DNA of 64,000 bases, from NCBI GenBank assembly GCA_900543035.1, contig UQPV01000002.1:24101-88100 (forward strand), read 5' to 3'. How positions within the stretch are numbered: position 1 is the stretch's first letter; each line of letters opens with the position of its first letter. Shown one piece after another: positions 58,737 to 64,000 of this stretch. The translations under genes and the position numbers were made by a program. The DNA comes from an uncultured Solobacterium sp. (GTDB lineage Bacteria > Bacillota_I > Bacilli_A > Erysipelotrichales > Erysipelotrichaceae). Under the pieces are notes generated by a model. The model made no database searches, was not told where the DNA came from, and was given only the letters and a program-made list of their open reading frames with translations.

Positions 58737-59906
58737 TTAAGAGTTCGGATCCACTTCGACAGGGTTCACCTGAACGCCGTCTTCCAGCTGGACGACCAGC
58801 ACCTTCTTGGTCGGTGTGTGTGCATCGTCAAATCCGAAAGATCCCGTCAGTCCGGTGAATTCCATGTTCGCGATTGCGTTGTTGAGCGCCTCTCCGGTCG
58901 CACCGGCTTCTTCCAGTGCCTGCAGGCCCAGGTTGGTGGCGTCGAATGCCAGTACAGAGAACATATCCGGTTCTTCATTGTATTCTGCCTTGTATGACTC
59001 AATGAAGTTCTGCAGCTCCTCAGATGCGTTGACGGTCGTATATGCCGTCGTGAAGTATACATCGTTCAGATTGGCTGCGCCGGCCAGCTCCATCAGCTTC
59101 GGCGAATCCATGCCGTCCGGTCCCACGATCGTCTGGGTGATGCCGGCATCTCTCGCCTGCTTGATGATCAGGCCAGATTCGCTGTAATAGCCCGGAATGT
59201 ACAGCACATCGAAATCCATGCTCTTGATGTTGGTGATGACTGCGTTGAAGTCGGTGTCTCCCTGCTGATAGCTTTCTACGGAAACGACTTCTCCGCCCAG
59301 CTCCTCGAACTTCTTCTTGAAGTCTTCTCCCAGACCGGTCGCATAGTCATTCTTGACATCCTGGTAGATGAGCGCCTTGCGCTTGCCCAGGTCACGATAG
59401 GAATAGATCGCCATCGCGCTCGCCTGCGCGCTGTCCTCGAAGCAGACACGCCATGCATATTCATACGCCGTATCGCCGTTCATCATGCCGCCGTTCTGCG
59501 TAACGGCCGGACTCAGCACCGGAACCTGATTCTGACCAGCTACCGGATAAGTAGCGATCGACGCGGTCGATGTCGCCGGGCCGACGACAAAAGCAACCTG
59601 CTCTTCCGTCATCATTCTGGTGGCGATAGAAATCGCTTCACTGCTGTCGCCCTTGTTATCCAGGGAAACATATTCGATATTGTACTTGTGTCCCTCTTTC
59701 TCATTGTACTGCTTGATTGCCAGACGGCTGCCCTTATCCATGGCCATGCCGTAAGTGGACGTTCCTCCGCTCAGCTCGTAGTTCAGACCGATCTTGACGG
59801 TATCCCCTTCCTGCAGTTCAACAGAACCGCCGGTATTGCTGCCGCATCCGGCAAGCACGGTGAGTGACATCACACCGGCCATCAGAAACTTTGAAATCTT
59901 GTTCAT
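58737..59906 (-). CDS. livJ: Branched-chain amino-acid binding lipoprotein
   Basis: 389 residues, lipobox LAGC (Cys20). Type 1 periplasmic-binding fold with IGLNYELSGGTSTYGMAMDKG near 39-58, FVVGPATSTASIATYPVAG near 105 and IYIPGYYSESGLIIKQARDAG-type sequence near 215. Presents leucine, isoleucine, valine or related amino acids to LivHM. First gene of livJHMGF plus the CBS-ACT gene, all on the minus strand. A good sigma-A promoter and a CodY-like sequence lie upstream. Confidence 0.92.
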   Translation of the reverse strand: MNKISKFLMAGVMSLTVLAGCGSNTGGSVELQEGDTVKIGLNYELSGGTSTYGMAMDKGSRLAIKQYNEKEGHKYNIEYVSLDNKGDSSEAISIATRMMTEEQVAFVVGPATSTASIATYPVAGQNQVPVLSPAVTQNGGMMNGDTAYEYAWRVCFEDSAQASAMAIYSYRDLGKRKALIYQDVKNDYATGLGEDFKKKFEELGGEVVSVESYQQGDTDFNAVITNIKSMDFDVLYIPGYYSESGLIIKQARDAGITQTIVGPDGMDSPKLMELAGAANLNDVYFTTAYTTVNASEELQNFIESYKAEYNEEPDMFSVLAFDATNLGLQALEEAGATGEALNNAIANMEFTGLTGSFGFDDAHTPTKKVLVVQLEDGVQVNPVEVDPNS

Positions 59907-59974
59907 CTTTCTCGCTCCCTTTTTTCATGCATGCGCCCTGCGGCGCAAGACCAATTGCCGTAATTGATGATACT

Positions 59975-60003
59975 AGTATAAGATTTTTAACACATAATTT
60001 CAA
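59975..60003 (-). promoter_or_regulatory. Promoter of the liv operon
   Basis: TTGAAA (59998-60003), 17-base spacer, TATACT (59975-59980) on the minus strand. Confidence 0.78.
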
Positions 60004-60028
60004 GCGCTTTTCACAAACTTTTCACATC

Positions 60029-60038
60029 TTTTCTGAAA
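60029..60038. promoter_or_regulatory. CodY-box-like core upstream of livJ
   Basis: TTTTCTGAAA, the palindromic core of the CodY box, 25 bases upstream of the liv -35. Outer positions of the 15-bp box do not match (10 of 15 in all). CodY is not known to be present in this organism. Confidence 0.25.
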
Positions 60039-60133
60039 CAGCGTTTCAAGAAAATGAAATTCCCAGATCTTTCCTGCGTAGAAAACAGAAAGCGCTTTGT
60101 CAACGCCTCTGTTTGCCGGGAAATATCCTGCTG

Positions 60134-60167
60134 AAAACAGATCCCGCAGGGACTGCCCTGCGGGATC
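60134..60167 (-). terminator. Terminator of the frameshifted surface-protein gene
   Basis: A perfect 12-bp stem GATCCCGCAGGG with CCCTGCGGGATC (60140-60167) around four bases, followed by TGTTTTC. Confidence 0.88.
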
Positions 60168-60174
60168 GATCACA

Positions 60175-60474
60175 TCATTTTGCCTGATGACGGCGCCTAT
60201 TCACCATCAGGATCGCTGCCGCGGATACTGCCAGCATGCCGGCAAACGCTGCCGTCGGTGCTGCTGCCGCGGTATTCGTCGTATCGGCAGTCGTGCTGCC
60301 TGTGCTGTTTTCCACCAGCTGCAGGCCGTCGATGGCTGTCTGCATCGTCTGCACCGCCTGATCGACCTCTTCCTGCGTCGCTTCCGGATCAGCCGGCACA
60401 CGCTTCACCGCTACGATCGTCCGATCCAGCATGTTCCTGCTTTCCGCCTGTTTCGGTATCCGATGCTTGCGCAT
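60175..60474 (-). pseudogene. C-terminal fragment of a surface protein: FIVAR segment and membrane anchor
   Basis: 99 codons in a different frame from the fragment at 60389-61306, overlapping it by 86 bases. NMLDRTIVAVKRVPADPEATQEEVDQAVQTMQTAIDGL (about 14-51) is the second half of a FIVAR domain, a three-helix module of surface glycosidases. It is followed by a Thr/Ala-rich linker, a hydrophobic helix (AAFAGMLAVSAAAILMV) and the basic tail NRRRHQAK, as in wall-anchored proteins, though no LPXTG is seen. It has no ribosome binding site of its own. Read with the upstream fragment as one broken gene. Confidence 0.7.
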
Positions 60475-61306
60475 CCTCCAGCGTCAGATCAGCAGAGCTG
60501 ATCGTCGTCTGCGGCATCGTCTGTCCGACATAAGGATCCGCGTACAGCCGAAATTCTGCGCCATTGAAGGTCTTCTCATCGCTCAGCGCGCCGGAATCCG
60601 AGATCAGCCGCACATAACGCGCCGTATATTCCTGATCAAAGCTGCCATATACGAGATCGCCGATGTTATAAATGCCGTCAATCTCATGCAGATTGTAATC
60701 CTCTCTGGTGAATTCGCCGCTGCCGGCATCGATCCATTCAGTTCCGTCTTCGCTTACCTGCAGGCGGTATTTGCCGACCGTGCCATTGATGCCCCAGAGC
60801 ACATTGGCATTGCCCTGCCGTTTCTGAAATGAAAACGACCGGAAGGTCTGTGAAGTGCCCAGATCCACCGTCAGCGTATACGGAAAGTCTGTGCCATTGA
60901 CATAGTAATCGGTCTCTGTGGCGTCGCTGCCATCAAACAGATTGGCCGCATCCTCCACATGGTCACTGCCCGTGCCCGTCACTTCTCCGCGCCAATCGCC
61001 GCGGTTCAGCTCCTGTGTCGGAATGACCTCTTCCCCCTGAGGCTCTGCCAGCGTCTCGATCACAAAATCTGCGGATCCCTCCTGTGGGACAAGCGTGCGG
61101 TCGATGCGCCGGTTATGCAATGATTCGGTGCGCAGATGTCCGTCTTCGATCTGGAAGCTGCGCGTCAGATAGCCGTTGCCGATGACTGCGCCATCGTCAC
61201 TGACTTCCGCGCTTACTCCCTCAGCGGCCTGCACATCAAACGCCGCGCCCTGAACGATCATCGTGGAAGCCATCACGGCCGATAACAATAGGTTTACGAT
61301 CTTCAT
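60389..61306 (-). pseudogene. N-terminal fragment of a surface protein: signal peptide and discoidin (F5/8 type C) domain
   Basis: 305 codons. A signal peptide (MKIVNLLLSAVMASTMIVQGAAF) and a segment typical of the N-terminus of large gut glycosidases (VIGNGYLTRSFQIEDGHLRTESLHNRRID, about 41-69) come first. A discoidin/CBM32-like domain follows (about 95-255: ANLFDGSDATETDYY, SFQKRQGNANVLWGIN and TARYVRLISDSG). After about residue 280 the frame turns into a low-sense tail that stops, while the anchor part continues in another frame. A frameshift near 60400-60475, perhaps with loss of the catalytic middle, explains this. AAGGAG precedes the start. A programmed shift cannot be excluded. Confidence 0.72.
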
Positions 61307-61760
61307 TCTGTTTCTCCTTTCCCAAATATCCCTTATGCCTTCACTCTATCTCGTTTTCCATGGTAAAATTTTGCACTTTGTTGTATTTTTTCACACTCGT
61401 TTTCAGGCGGCCCCCTTTACAGAAGCGGTCATCCTGCATGAGGCGCGCTTGATGCCGATGATCGAAAGCCCTGCAGGACACAAGATCGATCAAGGAGCTG
61501 AGCAACACAGCGGATCGCGCAGTGCCGCTGACACAGCTGTTCATGCCGATCCTGTTTCAGCTGTCCGCACCATCCGATATAACCCGCCCTATATATAAAG
61601 GAAAAGAGCGCGGACAAATGCGCTCTGGAAGGATGCGGCCGATCGGGGCACTGTCACGATCATTGATGGCACACATCGTTCACCGATTTTCCCATCTTTC
61701 GCAGATGGTTTCGTGAAAGGATGAAAAGCCAACAGCGGCGGTTTGCCCATCTGCGCGATC
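61307..61760. other. Gene-free stretch
   Basis: About 450 bp between two minus-strand genes. Open frames here lack ribosome binding sites and protein-like sequence. A hairpin AGAGCGC/GCGCTCT at about 61608-61630, with TTTTCC behind it on the minus strand, may be a spare terminator. Confidence 0.35.
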
Positions 61761-61795
61761 AAATAAAACAGACCGAAAGCACGATGCGATCGGTC
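61761..61795 (-). terminator. Terminator of the M50 protease gene
   Basis: GACCGA (61771-61776) pairs with TCGGTC (61790-61795); followed on the minus strand by TGTTTTATTT. Confidence 0.75.
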
Positions 61796-61816
61796 CGTTG
61801 TCATATTTTAAGCGTT

Positions 61817-62482
61817 TTATAAGATCAAGGCACAAAGATTGTTCATGCCATCGAAGATGACGGTGCGGATGGAGATCAGCGGACCATCCAGCACACCGCT
61901 GAACAGGACGACAAACAGGATCAGGCTCAGCCAGTTCTCATACTTCATGATGCCGAAATAAACGGAATCCGGAAGCAGGCCATACAGGATCTTGGAGCCA
62001 TCCAGCGGCGGCAGCGGGATCAGGTTGAAGATCGCCTGGCCCAGCGAGATCAGCGCCGTGTACAGCATCAGGTTCATCAGATAGATCATGATCTGAAAAG
62101 CCGTCTCTGTATGGCCGGCCAATGGCGTGCTCATCATGCCATACAGTCCATTCCGCAGCAAATTGTAAAGAAACACGGCGATGAAAGCGATGATGAAATT
62201 CATCATCGGCCCTGCAAATGCCGTCCAGACGACACCGGTCTTGGCATCCTTGTAATATCGCGGATCGATATGCACCGGTTTTGCCCATCCGAAGCCCGCC
62301 ACCAGCAAGGCGATGGTGCCGATCGGATCCAGATGACGCAGCGGATTCAGTGACAGCCTACCGTCTTCCTTCGGCGTGGGATCGCCGAATTTATAAGAAA
62401 CCCATCCATGTGCCAACTCATGCAGCGTCACCGTGATGATGATGGCCGGTGCCACATAGATCAGGGTATTCAGATCGAACAT
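61817..62482 (-). CDS. Site-2-protease family (M50) membrane metalloprotease
   Basis: 221 residues, about six helices. The zinc site is HELAHGW (HExxH) near residues 21-27 in the first helix, with the third ligand Asp in NLIPLPPLDGSKI near 160. Such small members cut membrane proteins within the bilayer; target unknown, and the nearest partner for regulated proteolysis, an anti-sigma factor, is not adjacent. AGGAGGG precedes the start by seven bases. Divergent from the two-component system. Confidence 0.9.
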   Translation of the reverse strand: MFDLNTLIYVAPAIIITVTLHELAHGWVSYKFGDPTPKEDGRLSLNPLRHLDPIGTIALLVAGFGWAKPVHIDPRYYKDAKTGVVWTAFAGPMMNFIIAFIAVFLYNLLRNGLYGMMSTPLAGHTETAFQIMIYLMNLMLYTALISLGQAIFNLIPLPPLDGSKILYGLLPDSVYFGIMKYENWLSLILFVVLFSGVLDGPLISIRTVIFDGMNNLCALIL

Positions 62483-62514
62483 GAATATTCCCTCCTCATC
62501 TGCATAATAACAAT

Positions 62515-62543
62515 ATTATATGCGGATTTGCCTTGCATTTCAA
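62515..62543 (-). promoter_or_regulatory. Promoter of the M50 protease gene
   Basis: TTGAAA (62538-62543), 17-base spacer, TATAAT (62515-62520) on the minus strand: a near-consensus sigma-A promoter. Confidence 0.85.
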
Positions 62544-62586
62544 TCTGCAGGCAGCGGATTCACACAGTCGCGGCATTCTGTGGCAT

Positions 62587-62609
62587 GAAACGTCTCATCC
62601 GGACGTTTC
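62587..62609. promoter_or_regulatory. Inverted repeat upstream of the response-regulator gene
   Basis: GAAACGT (62587-62593) and ACGTTTC (62603-62609). Possible self-control site in the divergent region; no strong plus-strand promoter was found. Confidence 0.3.
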
Positions 62610-62669
62610 CATGGCCATCTTCCCCTGCTCTGTGTTAAAATCTGATTGAATGAACGAGGAGGGAGCATC

Positions 62670-63344
62670 ATGCGCATATTGGTGGCAGATGATGAACGCG
62701 ATCTCAATGCATTGATCGCCCAGAAACTGAGAAAGGAACATTACAGCGTAGACTGTTGTCATGACGGCGAAGAAGCACTGGAATATCTGCGCATGGCAGA
62801 CTATGACGCCGTCGTGCTGGATATCATGATGCCAAAGAAAGACGGCATCAGCGTATTGAAAGAGCTACGCGCCAATGGGTCTCATGTGCCGGTGCTGCTG
62901 CTGACGGCCAAGGACAGCATCGAAGACCGCGTGCTGGGACTCGACGCCGGGGCCGACGATTATCTCATCAAGCCCTTTGCCTATGAAGAGCTGATGGCAA
63001 GGCTGCGCGTCTTGCTGCGCTCACCCCTGCAAAACAAGACGAGCGTCCTGCAAGTCGGTGATCTGATCCTGCATCTGGATACGCATCAGGTGCAGCGCGC
63101 TGGAAAAGACATCACGCTCTCCTCCAAGGAATATGCGCTGCTCAGCTACATGATGCAGAATGCCGGCACGGTGCTCAGCCGAGAGCGGCTCGAGCAGCAC
63201 ATCTGGAACTATGATTACAGCGGCGGGTCCAACGTCATCGACGTCTACATCCGCTACCTGCGCAAAAAGATCGATGAAGGGCATGACATCAAGCTGATCC
63301 GCACCGTGCGCGGAGCCGGCTATGTCTTGAAGGCAGACGCATGA
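62670..63344 (+). CDS. OmpR-family response regulator
   Basis: 224 residues. Receiver domain (1-118) with the acidic pair D7-D8, phospho-acceptor Asp51 in VVLDIMMP, Thr in LLLTAKD and Lys in YLIKPF. The OmpR-type winged helix (about 128-222) ends RTVRGAGYVLKADA. The start at 62670 is six bases behind GGAGGG. It overlaps the kinase gene by four bases (ATGA). The target genes are not evident. Confidence 0.95.
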   Translation: MRILVADDERDLNALIAQKLRKEHYSVDCCHDGEEALEYLRMADYDAVVLDIMMPKKDGISVLKELRANGSHVPVLLLTAKDSIEDRVLGLDAGADDYLIKPFAYEELMARLRVLLRSPLQNKTSVLQVGDLILHLDTHQVQRAGKDITLSSKEYALLSYMMQNAGTVLSRERLEQHIWNYDYSGGSNVIDVYIRYLRKKIDEGHDIKLIRTVRGAGYVLKADA

Positions 63345-64000
63345 AGCAGCTTTCACTGAAAGCAAAGCTGACGCTGCTATACAGCGTCATCATGGTCGTC
63401 ATCTTCAGCATCACCCTGGGCATCTTGTTTTACTTCAGCAGCAATGAGATCCTCACCAGCACCCGCAGCATGCTGGAAGAACGAGTCTCTTCCTCCTTCG
63501 ACTCCGTAGAATACCGCAACGATCGATTAGAATATGACAATGACTTATTGGAGATCCAGGACGGGGTCTATCTCTCCGTCTATGATCGTGACGGACAGAT
63601 GCTGTATGGCAAGATCCCTTATGATTTTGACGCTTCGCTGCCCGTTGAAGAAGGAAATGTCCGCCGCATCGATACCGACGGCGTAGATTTCTTCGTGCTC
63701 GATATGAGCTTTCCTGTCGAAAACTATGGTACCTTGCAGATGCGCGGCATCGTCTCCATCACGGACGCAGAGTCCAGCTTCCGCTTCATCATGCAGCTGG
63801 CGCTCATCCTGTTCCCGCTGCTGATCGTCTTCAGCGCGATCGCTGGTTACCTGATGAGCCGCAGGGCCTTGTCCCCGGTGGAAAAGATCACCCAGACCGT
63901 CCGCAATATCCAGCAGGAAAACGACCTGAGCCGCCGTGTCCACCTGAAGCAAGGCAGCGCCGAGATCTACACGCTGGCCGAGACCTTTCACACCATGCTT
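63341..64000 (+). CDS. Sensor histidine kinase, 3' part beyond the window
   Basis: 220 codons visible. A short cytosolic start (MKQLSLKAKL), first helix (about 11-32), an extracytoplasmic sensor domain of about 110 residues, second helix (about 147-168), then a HAMP linker (MSRRALSPVEKITQTVRNIQ, DLSRRVHL). The histidine and ATPase domains lie past the right edge. The sensor domain contains SVYDRDGQMLYGKIPYDF, often seen in PAS-like extracellular folds. It forms a two-component system with the regulator whose stop codon it overlaps. Confidence 0.92.
   Translation, partial: MKQLSLKAKLTLLYSVIMVVIFSITLGILFYFSSNEILTSTRSMLEERVSSSFDSVEYRNDRLEYDNDLLEIQDGVYLSVYDRDGQMLYGKIPYDFDASLPVEEGNVRRIDTDGVDFFVLDMSFPVENYGTLQMRGIVSITDAESSFRFIMQLALILFPLLIVFSAIAGYLMSRRALSPVEKITQTVRNIQQENDLSRRVHLKQGSAEIYTLAETFHTML

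Noticed and set aside
61263-61598. Plus-strand frame of 111 codons in the gap before the M50 protease gene
   Set aside because: Starts antisense inside the surface-protein gene, no ribosome binding site, no recognisable domain.
1-64000. CRISPR arrays, tRNA and rRNA genes, complete insertion sequences, prophage genes
   Set aside because: Looked for and not seen; no regularly spaced repeats, CCA-ended cloverleaf blocks, transposase or phage structural genes were recognised.

Overview
The window reads as a chromosomal segment of a low-G+C-lineage Gram-positive bacterium (Bacillota) with, unusually for that group, a G+C content judged by eye to be above 50 %. Support: an RNA polymerase delta subunit (rpoE) beside argS, a long single-chain PurL, strong AGGAGG-type ribosome binding sites, sigma-A promoters of the TTGNNN-N17-TATNNT type, many lipoproteins, cell-wall-binding-repeat proteins, and no outer-membrane genes. 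The mix (DUF1846 protein, choline-binding-type repeat lysins, mannitol-type PTS, Opp and Liv importers) would fit a gut Erysipelotrichales-type organism; that placement is inference. No rRNA, tRNA, CRISPR array or complete insertion sequence was seen.

Layout. 1-4.3 kb: rsmG (cut by the left edge), a cytosolic asparaginase, a small ferredoxin, then about 1 kb of AT-richer DNA with a 130-bp MITE-like element and gene debris, and a LytTR regulator with an unphosphorylatable receiver. 4.4-12.5 kb: a CBM9-like lipoprotein behind two catabolite (cre) operators, murA, a DUF1846 protein, a small four-helix possible haem protein, a second copy of the MITE, fba, and the DUF1934-argS-rpoE operon. 12.6-22.3 kb: a class A penicillin-binding protein, two paralogous secreted NlpC/P60-type cell-wall hydrolases with matching promoters, and between them a sugar module (mannitol-type PTS, DeoR regulator, SorE-like dehydrogenase, divergent 1-phosphofructokinase). 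22.4-30.7 kb: HAD phosphatase, HD hydrolase, Nudix, mnmG, an aryl-sulfate sulfotransferase lipoprotein, a split chromate transporter and its LysR regulator.

30.7-38.4 kb: the purine operon purE-purL-purM-purN-purH, with a complex leader holding two terminator-like structures and a 22-codon upstream ORF. 38.5-42.9 kb: an ECF sigma factor, membrane protein, ABC ATPase, ABC permease and DUF4190 protein, plus a VTT-family membrane protein. 43.1-44.5 kb: one AT-rich, probably imported AAA-DUF4143 ATPase. 44.7-54.5 kb: a long oligopeptide-use operon (oppBCDF, oppA, M24 peptidase, divergent guanylate-kinase homologue, DMT exporter, aminotransferase). 54.6-60 kb: a branched-chain amino-acid ABC operon (livJHMGF) ending in a CBS-ACT sensor. 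60-64 kb: a frameshifted surface protein (discoidin and FIVAR parts), a site-2-type metalloprotease, and an OmpR-type two-component system cut by the right edge.

Overall the segment is mostly housekeeping and nutrient uptake. The most interesting parts are regulatory: the pur leader, the shared promoter boxes of the two lysins, the DeoR operators of the sugar module, and the dual cre region. The MITE pair and a possible mannitol-to-fructose-1-phosphate route are also notable.
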